From: Dyella silvae
GTDB taxonomy: Bacteria > Pseudomonadota > Gammaproteobacteria > Xanthomonadales > Rhodanobacteraceae
Assembly: GCF_026421305.1 (NCBI RefSeq)
Contig: NZ_JAPJBQ010000005.1
Location: 264,499-328,498, forward strand
Reading direction: 5' to 3'
Length of the DNA: 64,000 nucleotides
Below, piece after piece: positions 1-8,476 of the stretch (position 1 is the stretch's first letter; every line of letters starts with the position of its first letter). The position numbers and the translations under genes are program-made. The notes under the pieces were generated by a model, which saw only the letters and a list, made by a program, of their open reading frames with translations, was not told the DNA's origin and did not search any database.

Positions 1-630
1 GTCGAATCGAGCGGCGTGGTAATCCGGCGCGATGGCGAGAGCGGCGCTGAGCAGGGTATCGGCATCGTCCAGAACGTCGCGCGCCACCGCGATGCGGGCG
101 AGCAGGCGCATGCCTTCGACGTCGTTGCCGACGCGTTGCAGATAAGGGCGGATGACATGCTCAGCCTGAGTGACTTCGCCATCCGAAAAGAGGCTCGTCG
201 CCAGCACCACCTCGGGCGCTAGGCGCTTGAGCGTGGCGACATGCGAGGCGGCCATCGCCGCGTTGGCCGGCTCGCCGGTCATCCGGTAGAGGCCTTCCAG
301 CAGGTTCCAGCTTGAGGGAAGCGCGGGGTTGATGTTCACCGCGCGCAACAGCGCATCGATCGCCTGTGGCGCGTCGCGGCGTACCACGTGGCAATGGCCG
401 CGTTCCTCATGCAGGCGGCTGAAGGCCGGGTGCCAGCGTTCGAGATCGACCAGCGTGCGCAAGGCGTCGTCGACCTGGCCCAGATGGCGCTGGCTTCTGG
501 CGACGACATGCAGCAGGTCGCGGTTCTCCGGCAGGTCGGCCAGCAGCGGCTGGGCTAGCGCCAGTACCTGCGCGTGGTTGCCTGCGGCTTGCAGCTGGCG
601 AAGATCGTGGACGTGTTGTTCGACGGACAT
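1..630 (-). CDS. TPR-repeat protein, probably a TPR-sulfotransferase; 3' end outside window
   Basis: An open frame runs from an ATG at 630 to the left edge without a stop, giving about 210 residues. It is alpha-helical, Leu/Ala-rich sequence with repeated pairs such as 'GNHAQVLALAQPLL', 'GQVDDALRTLVDLE' and 'DAPQAIDALLRAVNINP', spaced like tetratricopeptide repeats. No catalytic domain is visible. In Xanthomonadales and Caulobacterales, proteins with this N-terminus often continue into a sulfotransferase domain and sit beside a TonB receptor. That fits the receptor gene just upstream on the same strand, but it is inference because the domain would lie outside the window. An in-frame ATG at 657 is an alternative start; neither has a good ribosome-binding site. 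Confidence 0.7.
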   Translation of the reverse strand, partial: MSVEQHVHDLRQLQAAGNHAQVLALAQPLLADLPENRDLLHVVARSQRHLGQVDDALRTLVDLERWHPAFSRLHEERGHCHVVRRDAPQAIDALLRAVNINPALPSSWNLLEGLYRMTGEPANAAMAASHVATLKRLAPEVVLATSLFSDGEVTQAEHVIRPYLQRVGNDVEGMRLLARIAVARDVLDDADTLLSAALAIAPDYHAARFD

Positions 631-679
631 GGGGGGCGATTGCGCTGCAGGGTTCATGCGTGATCTGTGTACGGAAGGA

Positions 680-697
680 GGTGGGCTTGCGCCCACC
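680..697. terminator. Small perfect hairpin between the TonB receptor and TPR genes
   Basis: A 7-bp perfect stem (GGTGGGC/GCCCACC) with a TTGC loop lies between the end of the receptor gene and the start of the TPR gene. There is no T-run on the minus strand, so it may only attenuate or protect the mRNA. Confidence 0.35.
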
Positions 698-733
698 CCC
701 GCCATGCTCGACCCGTTTTGCGACGGCGAGATG

Positions 734-3424
734 TCAGAACTTGAACCCGAACTTCACCCCGATCACCCGCGGACGCAACGGCACTTCCGACTTGATGAAC
801 TGCGCCGACGAGGTGAACACGCTGGCGTGGCTATTGCTCAGGTTGGTGCCGTACAGGGAAAGATCCCAGGCGTCCTTGGCAATGCCTACGGAGGCGTCGT
901 AGGTGGTGTAGCCCTCCTGCAGATAGCGCAGGTCCACGGTGGTCGGATACTGCACGCCTTCGCCGCTGGGATAGGTGGCCGGCTGGTTGTACATCGAGCC
1001 CGTATGGCTGGCGCCCACCATGGCGAAAGCCTTGTAGCCACCGGTAACCGTCCAGTCGTAGCGGGCGCGAAGGTTGAACTGCGAGCGCGGCGAGAACGCC
1101 GGCACGCTGCCGGCCGCGCCGAACGGATTCTCGAACGGCTGCAGGCCCTGGCCGGCGATGACCACCTGGGTGATGCACGCGCCGAAGGACGGCGTGTTCG
1201 GGATGTTGCCGACGAGGCAAGGCGAGTTGGTCTGTTTGGATTTGTTGTACGAGCCCGATCCCATCAGGGTCAGCCCGTCGGTGACGCGTCCCTCGAACTG
1301 CAGCTCGATGCCGTCCACCTTGTAGTTCGGACCATTGACGCCGAACGTGGTGTTGCCGAGCACCTGCGGGTTGAAGAACTGCATCTGCACGTTGTCCCAC
1401 TTCATGTGGTACAGCGAGCCGTTGAGCAACAGGCGGTCGTTGAAGAACGTGGTTTTGAAGCCAATTTCGTTGTTGGTCAGTGAGTCCGGCGCGTAGCTTA
1501 GCGGCTTGCGGTATTGCGGGCCGTCCGGGCCCTTTGCCACGTTCTTGGTGGTGCGGTTGAACGCACCCGGGCGGAAGCCCTGCGAGAAGGTGTAGTAGAC
1601 CATCGCGTCAGGCGTGATATGCCACACCAGGTTCGCGCGGCTCTTGAAGCCGTGGTACGCGGCGTCGAGATGCTCTGCCGTCATGCTGGTCGCGTCACCG
1701 CCTGCGCACTGGCCGTTGGGCACGTTCACGCAGTTGCTGCCGGTGGAGTACTGCGAGCCGCGCTGGTACTCGGAGTAATGGTAGTAACGCGTGCCTGCGG
1801 TCGCAGTGAGCACTTCGGGAATGATGTCGTAGGACACCGAGCCGAAGGCGGCGAACTGGCGGTACCCGCGCTGTTCGTCTTCACCGAACGCGGTGTTGTC
1901 GCTGCGCTGGCCAGGATCCACCTGTGCCGTGCCGGGGTACGGTACGACATTGGCGACGCACGGTGCGCCACCTGCAAGGGCCGAGGTGAGGTTGGGCGGC
2001 GTACACGAGGGGATCGTCTTGTAGTTGAAGTTCATGTCGTCGAGGATCTGGAAGTCCTCGTAATACAGGCCACCGATGGCGCGCAGGCGGTTCTCTTCCG
2101 GCGTGCTGAAACGCAGCTCGTGGCTGAGGTGCGTGCTCTTGACCTGGTCGTTCCAGTAGCCGATGGGCGAATAGCAGGTGGGCGTGGTGCCTGCGCCCAG
2201 ACCTGAGCCGCCGCTGCAGTTGTAGTACCAGCCGCCGGCACTGCGCGAATAGTTGGTGTAGTCCTGCTGTTCGCTGATGTGGCGGTTGGTGTAGCCGCCG
2301 GTGTACACCAGCGAGACGTCGCCGATCTTGCCGTTGACCGTCCACGCGGTGTTGGTATTGCGGTCCTTGTCCCAGGCTGGCGCGAACGCGGTGATCTGCA
2401 GCGGCTGCAAGGATTGGCCATCCGAACCGATGGGGTAGGTCGACGACTGGCCCTGCGCATCCATTTCCTGGTAACTCTGGGCGATCAGCACGTTCCAGTC
2501 GTCGTTGATCTTGTAGAGCCCGGAGAGGCGCGCGCCCTGGTAATCGACCGGATTCCAGTTCTTCTGCGCCACGGCGTTGTTGTTGGCGACCGGGCTGCCC
2601 GGCACGGCGCAGTAGCCAGTGCCCGTCGGCAGGCCGTTCGGGCACAGGCCGCCGGTGGGCTTGATATTGGCGTAGAAGTTGCCGCCATCGTTGTTGTTGC
2701 GGGTGAACGTGCTGGGCACGTTGTCGATGTAGCCGCCGCGATGGTCGTTGTAGATCACGCCGCGCAGCGCAAACGTGCCGGGGATGATGGGCAAGTTGAG
2801 CACGGCGCTGGCCGCGTTGTTCGGACGGCCGCCGCTCGTGATGCCGGTGCTCGCCTCGACATTGCCGCCGACCTTGTCCAGGTTTGGCTTGTTGGTGATG
2901 TAGCGCACGGCGCCGGCCTCGGCGCCGCCGCCGAACAGCGTGCCCTGCGGACCTTCGAGCACTTCCACGCGCTCCATGTCCGCCATGTAGACGTCGAGAT
3001 TGCGCGCCGGGAACTGCATCGACTGGTCGTCGAGGTACACGGCAACATTGGGGAATGGCGCAATCGACGCGCTGGATTGATTACCCAGGAAGCCGGTGCT
3101 GAGGCCGCGCATATAGATGTTGCCCTGGCCGGGGCCATTCGCAGCGAACGTTACGTTGGGCAGGTATCGGATGATGTCGTCAAAGGTATTGATGTGCAGT
3201 TGCTGCAGCGTCGTGCCGGTGAACGCCTGCATGGTAATCGGCACGTCCTGCATGGCCTCGTTGGCATGCTGGGCGGTTACCGTGATCGAACCCAGCGTAG
3301 ACACGGCCGCATCAGCCGCCGGTGCCGGCGGTGGCGCTGCTGGAGAAGTGGCGTCGTCGGCATAAGACACGCGAGCGACCGCGAGCGCGGCGAGTACCGC
3401 GCAAGTGATTGGATGGATCTTCAA
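734..3424 (-). CDS. TonB-dependent outer-membrane receptor
   Basis: The predicted protein has 896 residues with a signal peptide at about 1-22 (cleavage after VSYA). A TonB-box-like 'SITVTAQ' near residue 46 is followed by a plug domain with the typical 'VEVLEGPQGTLFGGG' and 'GAVRYITNKP' stretches. A long beta-barrel then ends in 'GVKFGFKF', the aromatic C-terminus expected for BAM insertion. There is no N-terminal STN domain, so it should not signal to an anti-sigma factor. The family imports siderophores, vitamins, oligosaccharides and other large ligands using TonB energy; the ligand cannot be read from sequence. The TPR gene follows 77 bp downstream. The phosphonate-related locus lies upstream across a palindromic repeat, so a link to phosphonate uptake is only a possibility. 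Confidence 0.93.
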   Translation of the reverse strand: MKIHPITCAVLAALAVARVSYADDATSPAAPPPAPAADAAVSTLGSITVTAQHANEAMQDVPITMQAFTGTTLQQLHINTFDDIIRYLPNVTFAANGPGQGNIYMRGLSTGFLGNQSSASIAPFPNVAVYLDDQSMQFPARNLDVYMADMERVEVLEGPQGTLFGGGAEAGAVRYITNKPNLDKVGGNVEASTGITSGGRPNNAASAVLNLPIIPGTFALRGVIYNDHRGGYIDNVPSTFTRNNNDGGNFYANIKPTGGLCPNGLPTGTGYCAVPGSPVANNNAVAQKNWNPVDYQGARLSGLYKINDDWNVLIAQSYQEMDAQGQSSTYPIGSDGQSLQPLQITAFAPAWDKDRNTNTAWTVNGKIGDVSLVYTGGYTNRHISEQQDYTNYSRSAGGWYYNCSGGSGLGAGTTPTCYSPIGYWNDQVKSTHLSHELRFSTPEENRLRAIGGLYYEDFQILDDMNFNYKTIPSCTPPNLTSALAGGAPCVANVVPYPGTAQVDPGQRSDNTAFGEDEQRGYRQFAAFGSVSYDIIPEVLTATAGTRYYHYSEYQRGSQYSTGSNCVNVPNGQCAGGDATSMTAEHLDAAYHGFKSRANLVWHITPDAMVYYTFSQGFRPGAFNRTTKNVAKGPDGPQYRKPLSYAPDSLTNNEIGFKTTFFNDRLLLNGSLYHMKWDNVQMQFFNPQVLGNTTFGVNGPNYKVDGIELQFEGRVTDGLTLMGSGSYNKSKQTNSPCLVGNIPNTPSFGACITQVVIAGQGLQPFENPFGAAGSVPAFSPRSQFNLRARYDWTVTGGYKAFAMVGASHTGSMYNQPATYPSGEGVQYPTTVDLRYLQEGYTTYDASVGIAKDAWDLSLYGTNLSNSHASVFTSSAQFIKSEVPLRPRVIGVKFGFKF

Positions 3425-3636
3425 GACTGTCTCCCCGAAAGGTGTAGTGGCCGAACCGCGTCGGCGTGCCTGGTGCTGCGTTGGAGCGAAGGCTAGGGAG
3501 GGTGGGTGAAATGCGAATGACTCGGACTAGGCAACTTTTGCGTGTTGTCTATACCTGTCTATGCGTGCTGGAACTTGCGCTATGTCGATGCCGGCTTGAA
3601 GCCCGCTCAATCCCTCTTGAGCGCTTAATTCCCCTC

Positions 3637-3758
3637 ACCGTCATCCCCGCGAAAGCGGGGATCCAGCGACTTTCGGCCTTCCGTAGCACTTAAAAGGCAC
3701 TGGGTGACCAGCCTTCGGCTGTTGTGAAGCGCTTCCCGCTTTCGCGGGGATGACGGTG
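3637..3758. repeat. Inverted pair of intergenic palindromic repeats (family A)
   Basis: Two copies of a palindrome face each other at 3637-3666 and 3731-3758. Each has the core GTCATCCCCGCGAAAGCGGGG or its complement. The same core returns at 5826-5915, 10333-10360 and 12734-12761, with a half copy at 4951-4966. They are REP-like elements of the kind common in proteobacteria. This pair sits in the 373-bp gap between phnM and the TonB receptor and could fold into a long hairpin. Nothing else gene-like was seen in the gap. Confidence 0.8.
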
Positions 3759-3797
3759 ATGTCATGACAAGGCCGTATCGAGATGTTGCAAGGGCTT

Positions 3798-4955
3798 TTA
3801 GAGTCGCTGCATGCCCGCAACCCACGCGGAACAAACCACCGGCTGGGAACGATGCATGCGTACGCGCAGCAGATCAGCACGCAGCCCATCGCCAAGGCGG
3901 CCCCGGTCGTCGAAACCGAGCACCGCAGCGGGTGTGGCGGAGACCGTGGCCATCGCATCTGGCAACGACCATCCCGCCTGCTCATGCAGGATGAACGCGC
4001 CCTGCAGCAGACTGGTCGGCATGTAATCGGAGGAAAGAATGTCCAGGCAGCCAGCGCGCGCCAGCGCGATGGCCGCAACGTTGCCGGCGTGCGAGCCGCC
4101 GCGCACCAGGTTGCTGGCGCCGGCCACGATGTGCAGGCCATGGTCTCTGGCGGCCCGCGCGGCGGCCAATGTGGTGGGGAACTCGCTGATGCGTGCGCCG
4201 ACAGCGACGGCTTCATTCACGTGAGCGGCATTGCTGTCGTCGTGACTGGCGACCAGCAGACCATGACGGTGCGCCAGGCGCATGACGCCGGCCAACTGTC
4301 CGTCGCGATGCTGGCTCTGCTGTGCGCGCCGCTCCTCCAATAGCGCGGAGAACTCCTCGTCACTCCACAGGATGCCGCTGCGGCCGTAGTACGTGCGGTA
4401 CTGGCGAACGTCGTGATACTGGCGTTGGCCTGGCGTGTGATCCATCAGTGACAGCAAGCGCAGGTCCTTGCGAATCATCAACGGTTCGGCCAGCGCCAGC
4501 AGCCCTGGCCAACTCAGTTCGCAGCGCAGGTGCAGGTAATGCTCGCAGCGCAGCAGGCCGTGATCGCGCGCTTCGTCCAGCGCAGCCAGCGCATTGCGCA
4601 AGGTGTCGGTGCGCCCGCCGTCTTCCTCCAGATCGCCCAGCGCCATCGCGTCCAACACGGTCGTGATGCCTGCAGCCAGCAGCTGGGCATCATGCGCAAG
4701 CATGGCCGGCAGCGCGGGCCATGGCGCACCGGCGCGCGGCAACAGATGTTTCTCGAGGTTGTCGGTATGCAGCTCGATCAGGCCGGGCAGCAGAAAATCG
4801 CCGTTGAAGTCGATGGCGTCCGCTGGCAGCGCGTCGCCCGTCCAGATGCGCTCGATGCGGCCCGCGCAGATCTCAGCGCCGCCCGCGATCACCTGGTCAT
4901 GCAGTACCAGTCGCGCATTAGCAACGCGCCATGAATCGCCTTGCGCCGATGTCAT
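3798..4955 (-). CDS. phnM: PhnM-like alpha-D-ribose 1-methylphosphonate 5-triphosphate diphosphatase
   Basis: This amidohydrolase (385 residues from the chosen start; E. coli PhnM has 378) carries the family motifs: 'LPGLIELHTDNLEKH' for metal binding, 'HLRCELSW', 'SLMDHTPGQRQ', 'VASHDDSNAAHV', 'GGSHAGNVAA' and 'DILSSDYMPTSLL'. PhnM removes pyrophosphate from the ribosyl phosphonate triphosphate made by PhnIGHL, before the C-P lyase step by PhnJ. None of those partners is in the window, so its substrate here is open. The frame extends upstream to 5393 but that part overlaps phnF. Starts at 4955 (MTSAQ) or 4979 (MGRPVF) are realistic. Both lie in or near a half copy of repeat family A, which supplies the GGGGATGAC around the 4955 start. 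It is divergent from phnF. Confidence 0.9.
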   Translation of the reverse strand: MTSAQGDSWRVANARLVLHDQVIAGGAEICAGRIERIWTGDALPADAIDFNGDFLLPGLIELHTDNLEKHLLPRAGAPWPALPAMLAHDAQLLAAGITTVLDAMALGDLEEDGGRTDTLRNALAALDEARDHGLLRCEHYLHLRCELSWPGLLALAEPLMIRKDLRLLSLMDHTPGQRQYHDVRQYRTYYGRSGILWSDEEFSALLEERRAQQSQHRDGQLAGVMRLAHRHGLLVASHDDSNAAHVNEAVAVGARISEFPTTLAAARAARDHGLHIVAGASNLVRGGSHAGNVAAIALARAGCLDILSSDYMPTSLLQGAFILHEQAGWSLPDAMATVSATPAAVLGFDDRGRLGDGLRADLLRVRMHRSQPVVCSAWVAGMQRL

Positions 4956-5033
4956 CCCCGCGAAAACTGGCCTGCCCATACTCGCTACCGATTCCAACCA
5001 CAGCCTGCCACTCTGGGCCAGGAACATGCAGGA

Positions 5034-5783
5034 ATGATGGCAATCGACTTTCAGCCGCCGGATCGTTCGTGCGATGTGCCGGTATGGCGGCAGATCGAGC
5101 AGCAAGTGCTGCAGCAGATCCGCAGCGGTCAGCTCCGTGGCGGCGCCAGGCTGCCTTCCGCGCTGGAACTGGCGCGGCAGCTGCGCGTGAATCGGCATAC
5201 CGTGCGCCGCGCACTCGACGCGCTGGAGGAGCGCGGGGCTATCCACGCTGACCCGGGCCGCGGCCTGCGTGTGCGAGAGGAGTGCTACGACTACGCCATC
5301 GGCCGGCGCACCAGCTTCAGCCGCAACATGAATAACCTCAACGTCAGTTCCGGCAACAAGGTATTGGGCACGGCGCTGGTGATGCCGCCACAACGCGTTG
5401 CCGAATCGCTCGCGCTGGCGCGCGGCGAACGGGCGTGGTGGATCGAATCATCGGCCTTTGCCGAGGGACGCGTGCTTGACCACAGCCAGGCATGGTTTCC
5501 CATGGCGCGTTTTCCCCGGCTCGGCGAGGTGTTTCAGCGCACGGGATCGGTGAGTCGCACGCTGGCGGAGTTCGGTGTTGCCGATTACTTCCGCAGCTAT
5601 ACCCGCGTGACGGCGCGCCTCGCAGGCACCGCCACCGGGAGCGTGCTGGAGCAGTCGCCAGACCTGCCGGTGCTTGAGGTCGAATCGCTTAACGTGGACG
5701 GACAGAATCAGCCCGTGCAGTACGGGCTGACTTGTTTTGCGGCGGAGCGCGTGCAGTTGGTGTTGTCCACTGCTGAACGTTGA
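5034..5783 (+). CDS. phnF: PhnF-like GntR/HutC-family transcriptional regulator
   Basis: The protein has 249 residues. The N-terminal winged helix (about 10-75) has the GntR signature 'RLPSALELARQLRVNRHTVR'. The rest, about 95-245, fits a UTRA effector domain ('RAWWIESSAFAEGRVL', 'RYTRVTARLAGTAT'-like region and a final 'NQPVQYGLTCFAAERVQL'). PhnF proteins repress phosphonate or phosphate genes and are often divergent from their targets, as here with phnM only about 78 bp away. The frame is open from 4941, but ATG 5034 follows GCAGGA and matches the family N-terminus. ATG 5037 is equally possible. Confidence 0.88.
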   Translation: MMAIDFQPPDRSCDVPVWRQIEQQVLQQIRSGQLRGGARLPSALELARQLRVNRHTVRRALDALEERGAIHADPGRGLRVREECYDYAIGRRTSFSRNMNNLNVSSGNKVLGTALVMPPQRVAESLALARGERAWWIESSAFAEGRVLDHSQAWFPMARFPRLGEVFQRTGSVSRTLAEFGVADYFRSYTRVTARLAGTATGSVLEQSPDLPVLEVESLNVDGQNQPVQYGLTCFAAERVQLVLSTAER

Positions 5784-5825
5784 AGTTCGGGGAATTTGCC
5801 GTTCGAGTACCCACACGCTAACCAA

Positions 5826-5915
5826 CCGTCATCCCAGCGAAAGCTGGGATCCAGTGCCTTTGATACGTGCGGCAAGATCGAAAGACACTGGATCCCAGCT
5901 TTCGCTGGGATGACG
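5826..5915. repeat. Perfect inverted repeat pair of family A between convergent genes
   Basis: The 30-nt arms 5826-5856 and 5886-5915 (core GTCATCCCAGCGAAAGCTGGG) are exact reverse complements, separated by about 29 nt. Each arm is itself a palindrome. The element lies between the convergent phnF and FAD-oxidoreductase genes, where it can act as a two-way transcription stop. Confidence 0.85.
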
Positions 5916-5955
5916 TAGACGCAATGACGAGGCTATGGGGAGAATTTGAAAACGC

Positions 5956-7140
5956 TCAGTGCGCTCTGGCGACCACGGGCTCCACGGTCTCAGCCTGCAG
6001 CTGACCACTCACCACTTCCTCCGCCAGACCAAACGACAGCGTCATGCCCAGCCCGCCGCCACCGATACCGTTGACGATGGTGACGCCCGGTTCGGCCTCG
6101 ATCACCAACTCGCTGCGCTGCCCGTCAGTGAGCTTGGCGTAGATGCCGTGCCAACTCTGCTTGACGTTCCAGCTCGGCAGATCGAGCACGCTGCGCAGGT
6201 AGTCGACGATCTTTCGGTTGATCGAACTCTCGTTGAAGGGCTCGTGCGTGTGACCGTATTCGTGCGAGTCGCCGATGGTAATTTCGCCCAGCCCGTTCTG
6301 CGCTGCCATCACGTGGATGCCCAGTGCGATCAGGTCCGCGTACTGTTCGGAGAGGCGCTCACGCAGACGTCCGATGCTCGGCGTGGCATGGAAACCGCTG
6401 TAGTGGGCCATGGTCAGGCCACCGCACACCACGGGACCCAGTTGGAACGGCGTGGGCTGCGCTTCCAGCCGTAGCATCTGCAGCTTGCACTTGGTGATCG
6501 CCAGGCGTTCGAACAGTTCGGGATAAAGCGTTTCGAAGTCGGTACCGCTGGCTACGTAAATAAGATCGGCGCCATAGCGGCGGCGGCCGCTCCACACCCA
6601 CGGATGTTCGATGCGTGTCACGGCCTGACGCCAGTGGAATTCCACGCCATAGCGTTCGGTCAGCCACGCAGGCAGATTGCGGATGGCCTCGCGTGGATCC
6701 ACCACGAGTTCATCGGTGCTCAGCAAGGCGCCGCGCAAACCGTTGGATACGACGCCGGGCGCATGCTGGCGCACCTGCGCAGGATCGAGCGTGCGGCAGG
6801 GGCGGATGCCCTCGTTCATTGCCGCGTATTCGTTCATCACCGCCCATTCGTCGTCGTGATACGCGGCGATCAGGCTGCCGCTCGGTGCGGACCAGGTGCC
6901 GGTGGCGTCGCAGAACTCGCGCCACACTTCGCGCGAACGCAGCGCGCGCGCATACAGCGGACCGTTGGGCACGCCAATCGGCCAGATCGTGCCGAAGTTG
7001 CGCACCGACGCGCCCACGGCGCGCTCATGGCGATCGAACACCGTGACTTTGTAACCGGCCTCCGCCAGCGCGCGGGCCATGGCCAGCCCGACGATGCCTG
7101 CACCGACCACGATCGCGGTGCGTGTTTGCGACTTGCTCAT
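5956..7140 (-). CDS. FAD-dependent oxidoreductase of phosphonate gene clusters (TIGR03364-type)
   Basis: This 394-residue protein starts with a Rossmann FAD-binding motif, 'VVGAGIVGLAMARALAEAG', followed by 'VFDRHERAVGASVRNFG'. It ends with 'NGIGGGGLGMTLSFGLAEEV', the second FAD contact typical of the glycine oxidase/DAAO family. Proteins of this type (TIGR03364) cluster with PhnX-like hydrolases and are proposed to oxidise aminophosphonates related to 2-aminoethylphosphonate. A PhnX-like gene three cistrons away supports that role here. The start codon overlaps the stop of the transporter gene upstream as ATGA, so the two are translationally coupled. The frame extends upstream to 7215, but that part only shadows the transporter. 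Confidence 0.85.
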   Translation of the reverse strand: MSKSQTRTAIVVGAGIVGLAMARALAEAGYKVTVFDRHERAVGASVRNFGTIWPIGVPNGPLYARALRSREVWREFCDATGTWSAPSGSLIAAYHDDEWAVMNEYAAMNEGIRPCRTLDPAQVRQHAPGVVSNGLRGALLSTDELVVDPREAIRNLPAWLTERYGVEFHWRQAVTRIEHPWVWSGRRRYGADLIYVASGTDFETLYPELFERLAITKCKLQMLRLEAQPTPFQLGPVVCGGLTMAHYSGFHATPSIGRLRERLSEQYADLIALGIHVMAAQNGLGEITIGDSHEYGHTHEPFNESSINRKIVDYLRSVLDLPSWNVKQSWHGIYAKLTDGQRSELVIEAEPGVTIVNGIGGGGLGMTLSFGLAEEVVSGQLQAETVEPVVARAH

Positions 7141-8468
7141 AAACGGCTGCTTTCCATCTTCAGGGGTGACAAGGGGGAGGCGGTTGCTGTGAGGCCGCTC
7201 TGGCGGCCGTGCCACCAGAACCAGCGTGCCGACAGGGCGACCAGCACGAGGCCAAGCAGACTGCTTGTGACCACGGCACGTTCGAAGAACTGCGTCCAGT
7301 TAAGCTGCAGAGCGAGGAACTGCCTGACCAGCAGAACCGCCACGCTGCCCAGGTAGCCGGAGGCGTCAGCCAGATACATCACGAACGACACGGTGCCGGC
7401 AACGCGGAACGTCGCCATCAGACGCTCGAAGAACATGCCGTTGAGCGGGATGTAGCCGAGATAGAGCCCGAATCCGACCAGGGTCATCCACGTCAACGGT
7501 GGCAACTGGTGATGCGCGAACAGCAGTGTGCTCAGTCCGGCGCAGCACAGGCCACCGGCGACCAGCACGTGGTTGAGCATGAAGGCGCGCATGTTGTCGC
7601 GCACCAGCGACAGCGATGCCGTGAGCATCAGAACGCCGATGCCGATGGGCGTGTCCACCTCGCCGAACACCAATGCGCTTCGGCCGAAGCCGAGGTCGCG
7701 GAAGATCTCGGTGTCGAAGTTCTCGCGAAAATCGCGCAGCACGGTGAGCAGCACGTACAGCGGCACGATCAGCAACAGGCCGGGCAGGAACCGGCGCAGG
7801 AACGAGCGGCGTGCATCCCGGTCCATGCGGCCACGTGGCGCGCGGGCGGCGATGTCCTCGGCGGTGGGCGGCGGCAGGCGCTCAAGCGTGCGTAGCGACA
7901 GCAGCAGGGGCGGTACGAACACCAGGCCGGTGAGAAACGGCATCCAGTGATCGCTGACGCCGGCCAAGAGCATCGCCTTGCCGACACCTTTGACCAGGCC
8001 CGAGGCGAAGATAAAGCTGGAGCCCAGGATGGCGCCCATCAGCTCGGTGGCCTGCCGGCCTTCGATGAAGCCGAACACCAGACCCCACACCATGCCCAAC
8101 GGCAGGCCATTGAAGAACAGAAACACAATGCCCGGCACCGGCGGCGCCAGCGCGAAGCCCAGCAAGGCCAGCCATGACACGGCGATCAGCACGAGGATGG
8201 CTTTGCCCCGGTTCGACGGGTGAAGTTCCGGCACCAGCCGGATCGCCCAAAGCTTGCTTACCGCATAGCCCAGCACCTGGGCGATCACCAGCCAGATCTT
8301 GTAATCGACGCCCAGCCAGCTCATGCCGTCGAAACTTGCCGCGCTGAACGGCTTGCGGAAGGCATACATGCACGAATACACGCAGAACGCGGCGACGCCT
8401 GCGACCAGCGGCAACATGTTGGAGGACCAGCGGGAAGGCTGCCCGGGGGAAAACAAAGAAAGTCTCAT
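7137..8468 (-). CDS. DUF5690-type MFS-like membrane transporter
   Basis: This 443-residue, strongly hydrophobic protein has about 12 predicted membrane segments. They start at 'LVAGVAAFCVYSCMYAFRK' and include 'FVMYLADASGYLGSVAVLL' near the C-terminus. The 'YAFRKPFS' motif after the first helix resembles sugar-phosphate/organophosphate antiporters of the major facilitator superfamily, and the overall sequence resembles DUF5690 proteins. It lies 8 bp downstream of the PhnX-like hydrolase gene and overlaps the FAD oxidoreductase gene by 4 bp. A role as inner-membrane importer for the phosphonate substrate of the operon is a reasonable inference, not shown by sequence alone. Confidence 0.8.
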   Translation of the reverse strand: MRLSLFSPGQPSRWSSNMLPLVAGVAAFCVYSCMYAFRKPFSAASFDGMSWLGVDYKIWLVIAQVLGYAVSKLWAIRLVPELHPSNRGKAILVLIAVSWLALLGFALAPPVPGIVFLFFNGLPLGMVWGLVFGFIEGRQATELMGAILGSSFIFASGLVKGVGKAMLLAGVSDHWMPFLTGLVFVPPLLLSLRTLERLPPPTAEDIAARAPRGRMDRDARRSFLRRFLPGLLLIVPLYVLLTVLRDFRENFDTEIFRDLGFGRSALVFGEVDTPIGIGVLMLTASLSLVRDNMRAFMLNHVLVAGGLCCAGLSTLLFAHHQLPPLTWMTLVGFGLYLGYIPLNGMFFERLMATFRVAGTVSFVMYLADASGYLGSVAVLLVRQFLALQLNWTQFFERAVVTSSLLGLVLVALSARWFWWHGRQSGLTATASPLSPLKMESSRL

Positions 8469-8476
8469 GGCTAGCG

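Noticed and set aside
4956..5393. N-terminal extension of phnM over phnF
   Set aside because: It would overlap the DNA-binding part of phnF and extend PhnM well beyond the family length.
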